Shown: positions 52,131 through 62,758 of the stretch, piece after piece
How the letters are laid out: every line of letters begins with the position of its first letter
Numbering within the stretch: the first letter of the stretch is position 1
Assembly (NCBI GenBank): GCA_026874595.1
Contig: CM049306.1
Location: forward strand, 109,846,142-109,910,141
DNA from: Sipunculus nudus
Lineage: Eukaryota; Annelida; Sipuncula; Golfingiida; Sipunculidae
Direction of reading: 5' to 3'
DNA length: 64,000 nucleotides
Made by a program: the position numbers and the translations under genes
The notes under the pieces: model-generated
Databases searched by the model: none
Seen by the model: only the letters and a program-made list of their open reading frames with translations
Told to the model about the DNA's origin: nothing

Positions 52131-52385
52131 AAGGGCTGGTAAAAAATCAACTTTTTTTTAAAATCATGATTTTTTCATTTTTTTTATTTAATTTGACTTG
52201 TTTTTATTTAAATCAACTTTCAACATTGGAAAGTGTTCCTTTAAACTTAAACATCAGGAGTTATTATAACAATGTGAACACAAATAAAACCTCAATAAAG
52301 TTTATTAAACATCATGTGGCAGTATTAAAAAGCAGCTGAATACATGCAGAACCATGCACATATATAAATAATTAAATTTAGATGT

Positions 52386-54062
52386 TTACACTAGCATATC
52401 TTCATACAGAACCACATAACAATCATTTCTCAAGCTACTGTTCATACTTTCATCTTTTTTATTCTCTGTGTAAACTAAGAAGCTGTGTATTGTTTGTTTA
52501 CATTTTGTTATTCTGTAGCAGAAAGCAAGTTTCCCTGCTTTTTCTAGTCCAAGGCTAGTTCTTAAGGAACCATATGTGAACTTGAGACTGCTAAAACTGC
52601 GTTCAAGACCTCCAATTGTTGCAACAGCTGATACAAGCTTGTTAGCCACTGCACACAAGCCTCTTCCCAGCAGCCCTCCACACAGAGGGGGGAACACTAG
52701 TGCTCAGGCAGCTGCTTTCATATTGCCCTGTACCAGCCAGAAAGAGGGCGATGTCAGCTTCTGTCTCAGGATCCATGTTAGTGATCATCTCTTTACCCTG
52801 GCGAACCTGGTTAGGTGATAGATGCTTGCCTTGGTAACGATGATCCAGTATATTGGCAGCCAGAAATGCTGGTTCTTCTAGGGCATGGACACTGCGTGTT
52901 TGGCCATTTTCAAAATCTGAGGATTGTCAGAAGTTTTTATGTAATCCAGCAGATCAAGCCACACCTCAACAGCCTCAGCAATAGTGGCTGAGTCAGACTG
53001 CAGCTTGTTGAGAGCTACTGTGACTGTGTCAAAAACTGAAAACAGATCACAAGCTGCCTGACGAATCTGCACGTTTTCCAGATACTTTCTTTTAAGACAC
53101 TTGTTGAAAGTAGGTCAGCACCAATCTGAACAGTCCAAGGAGTCACGAACTGTGTTGCAGCAAGTTTCTGCTGGTCGTAGAGGTTAGTTCAGTCCCTTTT
53201 CTTTGAGTTTGGCTTAAGCTGAATGCACATTTCTTAGATATTTCAGTACTGCAATGACTTTGTTGATCGTTGATGACTGTTCTTTGTGAATGTCTTTAGC
53301 CAGGAGGTTCAGGATATGTGCTTGACAGCTGTAAGAAAGGACCTCACCATGTATATGAAATGAAAGCTTGCTTCTCATTGATGTAATGTTTGCAGCTCCA
53401 TCAGTCACAACACTTCCTATTTTAACTGGAAACAAAGCTTGGGCCTTCTCAATAGCTGCAGCTGTAACATCTGCCAGGTAGTCAGCAGTATGGGTCTCTC
53501 CATGTATCAATGGTCTCAAGCAAAAAGGACTTCCTTGCCACTTGCTGACTTCCTTTTACTTTTTCCAGTTCCTGCTCATACACTTCATCAAGTAATGGAC
53601 CTGTAACCTGGTGTCTTTCTGCTGACTTTACTCCTGGTCTTAGCATAGAGCAGACGTGCGAAATTCTTCATTGTCCACATGAGCCAAGGCTGAGTTTGTA
53701 GCAACTACTGCTATGCACAGCTGAAGATATAATTGATGCATCTGATCACCTGTTGTTTTCACTATAACACTAGATATGGATCCTGGCCTCTGTCTCTTGT
53801 TTGATGGCTCAAACTCATCAACTTCAGCATGTTTGTTTAATTTTCGCTTCAAAGGATTTGAGGAGATGTTATAACTCGTGTCATCACTGGAGCTGCTTTT
53901 CAGCTGCTTGCAGTTTTCCAAAGGGTTTTTTTCCCAATTCTCTGGGCGACCCCCTGCATGGTAAGCTTACAACCCCTGCAACAGGCTTTGACATTTTTGG
54001 AATACTCTGGTCTCTGTCAAAGTATTTCCAAACTGCTGCTAAACGTCTTCCCCTGCTGGCTA
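52386..54062 (-). pseudogene. hAT transposase, BED zinc finger type, broken
   Basis: Reading right to left, a BED-finger-like start near 54,045-53,960 appears in two frames (VWKYFDRDQ in one, C-C-R-G-C in the other), which implies a frameshift. A segment at 53,921-53,640 has a basic patch (KRQRPG). A frame-shifted piece near 53,600-53,530 reads LLDEVYEQELEKVKG. The core at 53,519-53,214 carries VVTDGAANITSMRSKL and SCQAHILNLLAKDI, the conserved hAT catalytic-region motifs with an Asp after VVT and a C-x2-H. A middle part lies at 53,072-52,878, and the C-terminal dimerisation region (LERSFSSLKFTYGSLRTSLG) at 52,697-52,386. Stops and frame changes between segments rule out a working enzyme. An active hAT transposase cuts and pastes DNA in the nucleus. 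Confidence 0.85.
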
Positions 54063-54079
54063 CCTTATGGAGTCATTAA

Positions 54080-54640
54080 CACCAGAATACAGATTTGATA
54101 TATTGCTCAGCCAACTATTGTTCAAATTATATACACCAAACCAATCATGCATTAATTTTCAGATCCCTCCCACATCTTTGTTTCAGCCAATCACTTAATG
54201 ACATGCACCATATCCCAAAGCCTTGGCCCTGATGACAGGCAGACACAATATCAAAATCAAAGATTTAAGTAAATGCTTTGATATAATCTTTAGCAAAGAT
54301 CAAACACACAATAATAATAACTGTTACTCAGGAAAAGTCCAGGTAAGACTAAAATCAACTCAAGATGGACTCACTGGGCTGTGCTTAGTCCTTTAATTAA
54401 TGCACACCTTCTGTACAAACACCCTTTGATGATACATTACAAGTGTAGTCCCACAAATTATCTACTCACCAAAGACTTAAGTTTACTGCTAATTATCAAC
54501 TCATCATTAACTAGATATTTCTTGGCACCCCAGGTGCCACAGTATTCCCAGACAATAAATCCTCCCTCCCCCCCCCCCCCCCTTAAGAATAAGCTCCCAT
54601 CTTCAGCAGCACATACTGACACTTGGCAAGCAACTATCGT
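54080..54640. other. hAT interior without recognised gene; C homopolymer
   Basis: Ordinary AT-rich sequence, with a run of about 16 C at 54,567-54,582. This is prone to sequencing error and length change. The ORFs across it are short and composition-driven. Confidence 0.6.
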
Positions 54641-56785
54641 TTCTTCCATCTATACTCATCTTGAGAAAGAATATTTTTCACCAAATATGGGGGCCAATAT
54701 GTTGAATCTCAGGCCAATAGGGCAAATCACTCATCAGAAAAGGGCATTAATTTATTCTACAAAAACAGGAAGGTAGGTGGGGCCACCTATCTGATTTACG
54801 AGAACATTTTCCAAGATGGATGGACATGCCAATTTCAGACAATCTGTCCATTAGTTTTAGACCTATAATGCTCACAGTACTGTCAAGTGGCCATGATGGG
54901 TAATTAAAAGGACCAAAAACATGGAAAAGACAGGTGGCACCACCTGTCTTCCACAGCAAACAAAGCTATCCAAGATCTTCGGTCAATTTGATTTTTGGAC
55001 CAATCCATGCATCCCTTATTGAGATATTTATAATTTTTAGTGATTTTTACCATATATGGCAATATTCAAGGTAAAGGCCACTCTCATAGGAAAGGTCATG
55101 ACCCCAATTTAAATAATGAAATGGATAGGGGTCTGCAGGTGAACTATATGTGCATGATAAAAAGTCTGAGATGAAAAGTTTGGCTGAAAATGCATCCACA
55201 ATCTTTTCAAAGATGTGTCCTGTGACCTTGACCTTTGACCTCATGACCTAAAAATCAATAGCAATCTTGTTTTATTGATGGGCCATGTATATGTTCAAGT
55301 TGGAAACCCATATATCAATCCAAGCTTGAGTTCTCATCAGGAAATGATTTTTGGACAGATGGCTCCTGGGACCTTCACCTTTGACCTTGTGACCTATAAA
55401 TGGATAGGGGTCTTCCTCTATTGGCAGGTGGACTATATGTGCAAGATAAAAGGTCTGAGATGAAAAATTTGGCTGAAAATGCATCCACAATCCTTTCAAA
55501 AGTGATTGTCCTGAGACCTTGAACTTTGACCTCAAAATCAAATGGAATCTTGTTTTATTGATGGGCCATATATGTCAAGTTTGATACCCATATATCATTC
55601 CAAGCTGGAGTAATCATCAGGAAATGAATTTTTGGACAGATGGCTCCTGTGACCTTCACCTTTGACCTTGTGACCTAAAAATGGATAGGGGTCTTCCTCT
55701 ATTGGCAGGTGAACTATTTTTTCAAGTGAAAGGTCTAATATGAAAATTTTGGCTGAAAATGCATCCACAATCTTTTCAAATATGTGACCTGTGACCTTGA
55801 CCTAAAAATCAATAGAGGGGTTGCTTTATTGATAAAAATGGATAGGGGTCTTCCTCTATTGGCAGGTGAGCTATATTTTCAAGTGAAAGGTCTAATATGA
55901 AAATTTTGGCTGAAAATGCATCCACAATCTTTTCAAATATGTGACCTGTGACCTTGACCTAAAAATCAATAGAGGTCTTGCTTTATTGATTGGCCATATA
56001 GCCTGTGACCTTGACCTCATGACCTCAAAATCAATAGAGGTCTTGCTTTATTGATTGGCCATATATGTCAAGTTTGAAATCCATATATCAATCCAAGCTG
56101 GAATTATCATCCCAGTACCTAATTTTCGGACAGATGGCTCCTGTGACCTTCACCTTTGACCTTGTGCCCTCAAAATAGATCTGGGTCTTCCTCTACTGAC
56201 TGGTGAACTATATGTGTATGATAAAAGGCCTGAGATGAAAAGGTTGGCTGAAAATGCATCCACAATCTTTTCAAAGATGATTGTCCTGTGACCTTGACCT
56301 TTGACCTCATGACCCCAAAATCAATTGTAATCTTGCTTTTTTAATGGGACATATATAAGTCAAGTTTGAAATCCATACCTGAAAAATAGCTGGAATTATC
56401 ATCCGGAAACTAATTTTTTTACCAATAGCTCCTGTGGCCTAGACCTTTGACCTTGTGACCCCAAAATTGATATGGATCATCCACTATTATCAAGTGAGCT
56501 ATATGTTCAAGATGGAAGATCTGGGATGAAAAGTTATCTTTAAAGATGCGAGTCCAGTGACCTTGACCTCTTACCTCATGACCCTAGAACCTATAGGGTT
56601 CTTACTTTAGTGGTGGGCCATACATAAGTTATGTTTGAAATCGATATGGCTGTCAAGACTGGCGATATCATAAGAGGTGTGTGATTTTCACCAAATATGG
56701 ATATATTATAGGTCAAGGCCACTCTCATGGTAAAGGTCATGACCCAAATTTAAATAAACCTCATCCAATAACCCATCTCTCTTCA
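54640..56785. repeat. Tandem modules rich in TGACCT half-sites
   Basis: A degenerate module of roughly 150-290 bp recurs. It carries GAAAATGCATCCACAATC-TTTTCAAA, then a GTGACCTTGACCTTTGACC-type block, then AATCAATAG and TTTATTGAT-GGCCATAT. The TGACCT blocks occur near 55,223, 55,370, 55,507, 55,650, 55,790, 55,947, 55,992, 56,145, 56,289, 56,440 and 56,555. Variants of the GGTGGCGCCACC core lie at 54,774 and 54,931. There is no coding signal. Confidence 0.8.
55681..55993. repeat. 157-bp tandem duplication
   Basis: ATGGATAGGGGTCTTCCTC starts at 55,681 and again at 55,838, and the sequence in between repeats with only a few changes (for example GAACTATTTTTT against GAGCTATATTTT). It is markedly more similar than the surrounding modules, hence young. 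Confidence 0.85.
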
Positions 56786-56786
56786 T

Positions 56787-57195
56787 GAACAGAACAGAAC
56801 AGAAGTTTATTCAGGAAAAAGGCATCAAGGCCAAAGTTCCAAACATTTCAACAATAATTCAATCAAATAATTGCATAAATAGAACATAAAGTAGCAGTCT
56901 TATTATTAATTAATATATAGTGTAACAAACACATGTAACATGACTGCATACCTTAGTCCACAATGTATCTATATTGCCATCATCAGTGAGTATGAAACAC
57001 ATACTGTAACCATCTATTATTCTTCATCTTCTCAAAAAGGAACTATATACATATGCAGCAACATTCATTATTTCAATATGATTGTCTAAATTGAATAATT
57101 TAATAAAATTTTGTTCACTTGGGTAAAGTAAGTCTTGTCTGAAGTATTTTATCCTCAAATCATTCATCTCTCTACATAAAAACAAGAAAAGGACA
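56787..57195 (-). pseudogene. 5'-truncated LINE: C-terminus of reverse transcriptase ORF, 3' UTR and tail
   Basis: On the - strand the frame from about 57,195 to 57,024 reads VLFLFLCREMNDLRIKYF and later YSSFLRR before a TGA. This resembles the C-terminal end of CR1/L2-like non-LTR retrotransposon ORF2 proteins (HFLFxCP..-DLRxKYF). About 225 bp of 3' UTR follows, and the end has AATAAACTTCTG and a TTCTG short repeat (GAACA on the + strand at 56,787-56,804), a tail type seen in such elements. The element inserted within one of the AGGTCA-type repeats: the sequence before 56,786 stops in mid-module. The family assignment is from memory and would need a search. Confidence 0.65.
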
Positions 57196-57660
57196 ATATA
57201 TGGCGCCACCAGTTTCCAGCATTCACAAGGCCATCCAAGATCTTCAGTCACCTAAATTTTTGGACCAGTCCATGCAAGCTTTCTTGAAATATTCAAGAAT
57301 TTGTGTTATTTTCAGCAAAAATAGACCTATTCAACGTCAAGGTCACTCTCCAAGCAAAAGTCATGACCCCATTTTAAATAGGTTTCTTCCTCCTACCTAT
57401 ATCTATACAAATGTAAAGTTTAAAAAAGATCAGTGAAATATTTTTTTAGTTATCCCGCTCACAAGATTTTTCTGCGGCGGCGGGAATGTTGTGAAACCAT
57501 AGAATCCCCGACTTTTTTTGCACAAACACAGTCTGCATGGCCTAGTACACAAAAGTTGGCCTTCATGTAGGTATCTTAAAATATAACCTGCTGAATTGAG
57601 AAAAGCTTTACTTGAGCTAATCCAAACCAAAGTCTCTTATGTCTGAAGTTAATATTAAGT
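57196..57660. repeat. Further repeat modules in the right part of the hAT element
   Basis: It contains ATGGCGCCACCAGT at 57,200, AAGATCTTCAGTCA at 57,237, and the CAAGGTCACTCTCCAAGC block at 57,338, all shared with modules at 57,850-58,260. A GCGGCGGCGGG stretch near 57,474 is the only GC-rich spot. No gene. Confidence 0.6.
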
Positions 57661-57771
57661 AAATTGAAAAAAACAATCATTTTTTATGATTTTTAATATT
57701 TTTTTTACAATGATTTAAATCATGATTTAAATTATAATTTAAAACACTTGATTTAAATTATACCAGCCCTG

Positions 57772-57779
57772 ATATATCC
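57772..57779. repeat. Right target-site duplication of the hAT element
   Basis: ATATATCC, one base different from the left copy at 52,123-52,130. The host repeat continues to the right with TTTGTTTTTTACTTAAAATG. Confidence 0.7.
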
Positions 57780-58423
57780 ATTTGTTTTTTACTTAAAATG
57801 CTCACAAAACTGTCACATGGAAGAAGAAAAAAACAAGAAATGGATACTAGGTGGCACCACTAGTCTCACAAACAAGACAAATCTATCCAAGATCTTCAGT
57901 CAACTTTATTTTTTGACCAATCCATGCATCCTTTCATGGGCTAGATTTAGATAGGCTTCATCCAATGACCCATATCTATGCATATGCATAATGTTAGAAA
58001 TCTGTTCTTTAGTTTTTGACTTATAAAGCTCACAGTACTGCAAAGTGGCGATGCTTGGGTTATTAAAAGATGAGAAAACAACAAAAGGATAACAGATGAC
58101 ACCACCAGTCATGCATCATACCAGACAAAGCTCTCCAAGATCTGCAGTCAACTTGTTTTTTGGCCCAATCCATGCATTCTTTCTAGAGATATTTAAGATT
58201 CTGTGTGGTTTTCACCAAAAATTGACCTATTGAAGGTCAAGGTCACTCTCCTAATAACCTCTATTATAAAAAGGCTTTGTCCTCTCACCCATATCAATGC
58301 ACATGTCAAGTTTGGTAAAGATCTGTGAAACATTTTTTGAGTTATCACACAGAAAAGATTACTGTTGCTATGGGACCGTGCTAATGTTATGTGGTAAGAG
58401 GTGTTAATATCTATTATAAATAA
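57780..58423. repeat. Two to three degenerate AGGTCA/GGTGGCACCAC repeat modules
   Basis: Landmarks recur: AAGATCTTCAGTCAACTT at 57,887 and a variant at 58,137; GTGGCACCACTAGTCTC at 57,852 and GACACCACCAGTCATG at 58,098; and TCAAGGTCACTCTCC at 58,237. This is the broken host repeat of the hAT. A short AT-rich spacer follows up to the retrotransposon remnant. Confidence 0.65.
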
Positions 58424-58962
58424 TTACTGATTTTAACGCAATATTTTGGTACACATAAGATCAGTTACATTGATCACCTCCGTAATATGGGAGCGCAGCT
58501 CGGTAAATCTGAACAGGATATCATGGACGCCATTAAAATTGGGTTTCCCAGAGGAATCCAACAATACATAGACTTAAAAGACCCACAAAATCTTGAAGAT
58601 TTGACAGAACTAGCTCGTAAGGCTGTTGAATTTCATCCCATTACCAACTCGCCGATTCCACCACAACTTAATATAACGGAGCTGTGTGAAGAGATCAGCA
58701 ACGCTGTTTGGCAGCGGGCCCCGTCGACCGCCACCGAATCTTCGCTGAGACGACCTCGCACACCATCACGTGAGCGCACAGGAATGCGTTCCGCATCACC
58801 TGCAGCTGCACCCCCTCCCCGCTGGCGATCTCCGGGACCACAACAACAACGCTCCACTCAAGGTTACAGACAACCCAGACGATCATTGCCAGGTAACAGT
58901 CAGCCACCTTCGCCGTGTCCACGGTGTGGTTATAATCATTGGGCTTATCTATGTAGATTTAA
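58424..58962 (+). pseudogene. Ty3/gypsy-type gag, 5' fragment up to the first zinc knuckle
   Basis: The open frame runs from 58,424, with the first ATG at 58,487. It shows a gag-like region (IKIGFPRGIQQY, then ELARKAVEF, residues about 17-49 from the ATG). A Pro/Arg/Ser-rich linker follows, then a zinc knuckle CPRCGYNHWAYLC with spacing C-x2-C-x3-H-x4-C near residues 143-155. Gag packages the element RNA in cytoplasmic particles. The N-terminal half is missing: upstream there is only AT-rich sequence and a TAA at 58,421. The frame runs into the inserted element at about 58,960, so the last 20 or so codons of the open frame (to 59,023) are probably element sequence rather than gag. The second knuckle lies 3.8 kb downstream. 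Confidence 0.75.
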
Positions 58963-61900
58963 ACAAGGGACCTATGGGTCACGACGCTCAGCTGTTATAT
59001 ATGATAAAAAAAATATTATTTAGAAATGAGGCACATGCTGGTTTTGTGTGGTTATAAATATTAGCTGTATTATGAGTTGTTGTTGTTTAGCTTATGTATG
59101 ATTTTGATAGTACCTTTGGAGACAGGGAAGAGGATTGATTTCATTTATTTTATTAACAAATGGAGTACTACTGTCACACAGATTTTGACTTGGCCATATA
59201 ACTTATAAGCAGAACATATAATATAAGAGTTTAACTATTTATTAAAAAAATTACAAATATTGTCCCTAATATAATTTTTATTAAAAATAATAAGAGAATC
59301 ATATGATTTTTTAAAATGAAATATAACTGATATGATTATTAAAATAATATTAAAGAATATATTCATGAATGCATTCATGAATACATTTTGAAAGTATTTG
59401 CACGAGTATTCATATTCTTTCATTTTTACCTGAATTCCCATTCTTTATGCAAGAAATTTTATAATGGAGTACATAATCATATTCGTATTTAAATACAATT
59501 ACAAAGTATTCGCACCATGTCTGGTATTTATTCAGTTTTCACCAAACAAAGATGTTGAGAATCCAGAATATACAAAATTCACACATTTAAATAATGATCA
59601 TAAGTACCTGGTTTTTTGGCCTTTATTTATATTAAAAAATAACTGTAAAAAATTCATTTTGGACTAATTTCACATCAATGTACACACTAGACACAGTAGG
59701 AATCTAGATTAATATTATCAACTGCATCTTTGTCTATCATTAATTTCCTTCATATAATCCCTAATGATTAGTATTTAGTAATGAATAATATGATTTACTT
59801 CTTTATCATTAAAATTGAACTATAAAATGCCATAGGTGACTGCATGGTGTTATTTGGAATATGTGACATTCTACCCATCGATACAAGATTCTTATATCAT
59901 CAGTAACTGCAAGTTAATTTCCTGTAATTATAAACTAACAAATTCCTTTTCTATTTTTCTTTAATTTGTTATTAAAAACCAATAAAAATTTATTAATTTA
60001 TTGTTTATTGTTATGTTGTTGGTTAATACTACTAGATGAGCTGGGTTAGACACCTGGATCAACTGTGGCTGGCCATAAGCTGCCTGGATTCTCGCCTCAA
60101 GCGTGCATAATTTGATGAAAGGTCAACAAGGTCAACAAAGTGGTGACTCAAGAGGGGCTGGAGAGAGCCAAAGTCTGACAGGGTCTCATAAAAAAACATT
60201 AATAAAAGCTACAATATTTGGCCAATTTCTTTCAGCTTTCTAAACTAAAAAGCTGAAATCCTTATGTATGCATGATATGAAAATTATATCAACAGTGCTC
60301 ACGGGAAACAAACTTGCCATGGTCACAGTTGGGCAAAATTTAAGGTACTAATTTTATATGTATGCTAATAACTTATAAAATTTGAAAAATTCAGAACTAA
60401 TTTTGGGTATTCAATTGAATCTTGATTAAATAATGTTATATCCCTGACAAAAAAATCTCTAGCTTCAGCAATGCCCTTGTTAAGGGAGTAAATATATTTC
60501 TTTATTTTTTACAAAGTGCATTATGTTTGGGCCCATAACTTAAAACAATTACGCAATACTGACATCATTCTGGCATGTGCATAGAGAATGAAAAATATGT
60601 ATATTATTTATGATTCAAGTCAGATCAGTGGTTTTGATATTAGGCAGTCTTGAAGTGTAACAATGGGTTTTTAATGGAAATTATATTTTTATTATTTTTA
60701 AATCACAAATTTTTAAACTGAATTTAAAAGAAAATAATGCCACAACATGGCATCTGCAAGATTATTCCTTGAATCACTATTAAAAAGTTTTGCACATTGG
60801 AGTTTTCAGTACATGCTTAATCTTATTCACCAAAATAAAATAAGATTCTGTAAATTTGGTAAAATAAAAACATCTTTTCAAAAAAAGTATACACACTGTT
60901 GGTTGAATGAGGGACAAACAATATCATTATGCTAATTACAATCTAAGCTTTAATTTATTCTTGGAATTAATAGTCAATTTCACACCTTGTGAAGTTTTTA
61001 CTCTTCTCAAGGAAGGAATTACTTATCTGATGAACATCCACACTCTCATAGCTATACACCACTTTGTGGACACAATTAAATGTGCACTTTAATCATTGTA
61101 ACCCTGGTGGTAAATACAAAATCTAAAATGTAGCATAGCCAAGAATAAAATGAAATACAGAAAATTATAATATTCATCTAGTTAATGCATCATCTAGGGG
61201 GGGGGAGGGTGAGCAGGGCAGAGAAGAAGCCTGCTAGTAGTGGCCCAGCTGAGCCAAGACAAGCTGCCTGGGGTGGGTTACATAATGCAAGTGAAGGCTT
61301 TACTACTAGGTGGGCTAGATGTAAACAACACTTGACATGGTGTATGACAACTTAAATAAAAGCTACTCTTTTCAATCAATTCCTTTATAATTTCAGATTT
61401 TAAAAGATTAAATCCTTATGTATATATGCTGCGAAAATTAAATCAACAGTGCTTACAGAAAAAAAACATGCCATTGCCAAAGTTGGACAAAATTTAGGGT
61501 ATTGATTTTTTATTTAAGCTAATAACTTGAAAAATTTGCAAAATTCAGATCTAATTTTGGGTAAACAATCGAATCTTGATTAAATAAAATTATATTCCTG
61601 ACAAAAAGTCTCCAGCTTCAGCAATTCTCATCTAAGGTGAGTAAATATATTTCTTGATTTTTAAAAAAGTGCATTATGTTTGGGCCCATAACTTAAAAAA
61701 AATACACAATACTGACATCATTTCTGGCATGTGCATAGCGAATGTATAGAAAAATATGTATATTATATATAATCAAAGTCAGATCAGTGGTTTTGATATG
61801 AGGCAGTCTTAAAGTGTAACAATGGGTTTAATGGAAAAATGAAGTTTTTCATTGATATCTCGAAGAAATTAAGTCCTAGTGACCAAATTCTTGGCATGGT

Positions 61901-62758
61901 AGGGGATTTTGGAGAAATCCAACTGTATGCCAAATTTAAGGAACTTAGAGCTGAAGCTCGGGAGCTGAGCTCTAGCAAACTGCATAACACTAGCTTGATG
62001 TAAACAATATGTTACATGGTGCTTGAAAACTTGAATAAAATCTACAGTTTTTGGTCAACTGGTTTCAAATTTTTGGTGTTAACAGTTGAAATGCTAACAA
62101 AAACATGCTGTGAAAATTAAATCCACAGCAGTTACAGCAAAAAAACGTGCCATGGTCAAAGTTGGGCAAAATTTAAGGTACCAATTTTTTATTTTTGCTA
62201 ATATTTTAAAAAATTTAAAAGATTTTGATCTTATTTTGGGTATACAATTTAATTTTGATTAATAAAAGTAATATTACTGGAAAAAAAGTGCTTAGCTTTA
62301 ACAAGTTTTGTGTTAAGTGATAAAATTTCTTTCCTGATTATTTACAAAATGCATTATGTTTGGGCCCATCACTTTTTTAAATTATATAATACAGACCTAA
62401 TTTCTGGCATGTACATTGGAATTATATAGAGGATTATTTATAGGAAATAGGAGGAAAAACAGATGAGTGGTTTTGATATTAGGCAGTCCTGAAGTGTGAA
62501 AATAGGTTTTTAATAAAAAATTGAGGTTTTTCCTTAATTTCTCAAAGGAATGAAGTCGCAAAGACCCAGTTTTCGGCTTGGTAGGAGATCTTGGGGACAT
62601 CTAACATTATGCTGAATTTTGGATTCCTAGGTCTTACGGTTTCAAAACGTGCCACATCTACGGACGGACGGAAGGACGGACGGACGGATAGACGGACAGA
62701 CGACGGACAATGGACCACGACTATAGCTCAGATGACTTATAGTCAGCTGAGCTAAAAA
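58959..62758 (-). mobile_element. Non-coding repetitive element, copy R, inserted in gag
   Basis: It runs from TTAAACAAGGGACC (58,959) to GAGCTAAAAA (62,758). The right end has the hairpin AGCTCAGATGACT...AGTCAGCTGAGCT preceded by a GGAC-rich tract at 62,660-62,712. It is the inverted sister of 42,426-44,894. It holds three related modules of about 500 bp, each with GTGCATTATGTTTGGGCCCA (60,509; 61,667; 62,349), a CAAAATTTAAGGTAC-like line, and AGGCAGTC-TGAAGTGTAA. The partner copy has only two. About 60,690-61,320, including a G run at 61,197-61,206, has no counterpart in the partner. No enzyme is encoded. Confidence 0.75.

Larger units (their letters stand above)
52131..57771 (-). mobile_element. 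Degenerate hAT-superfamily DNA transposon
   Basis: The left end reads AAGGGCTGGTAAAAAATCAA. The right end, reverse-complemented, reads CAGGGCTGGTATAATTTAAA. CAGGGxTGG-type ends are common in hAT elements. Imperfect 8-bp duplications flank it, and the host repeat resumes on the far side. A broken hAT transposase lies on the - strand in the left third. The rest (54,080-57,660) is filled with other repeats and a LINE fragment, so the element is a nested composite, 5,641 bp long. Both ends are followed inward by AT-rich sequence with ATCATGATTT-like motifs. Confidence 0.75.

Noticed and set aside
57200-57436. 78-codon ORF at 57,200 as a small gene
   Set aside because: It runs through the repeat module with the GGCGCCACC core and has no homologous frame in other modules.
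58633-59057. Overlapping ORFs in other frames at the gag locus
   Set aside because: Shadows of the Pro/Arg-rich gag linker; only the + frame with the zinc knuckle is supported.
42426-62758. LTR pair or a single 20-kb transposon bounded by copies L and R
   Set aside because: The copies are inverted, not direct, and no target duplication joins the outer ends. Two separate insertions explain the data more simply.
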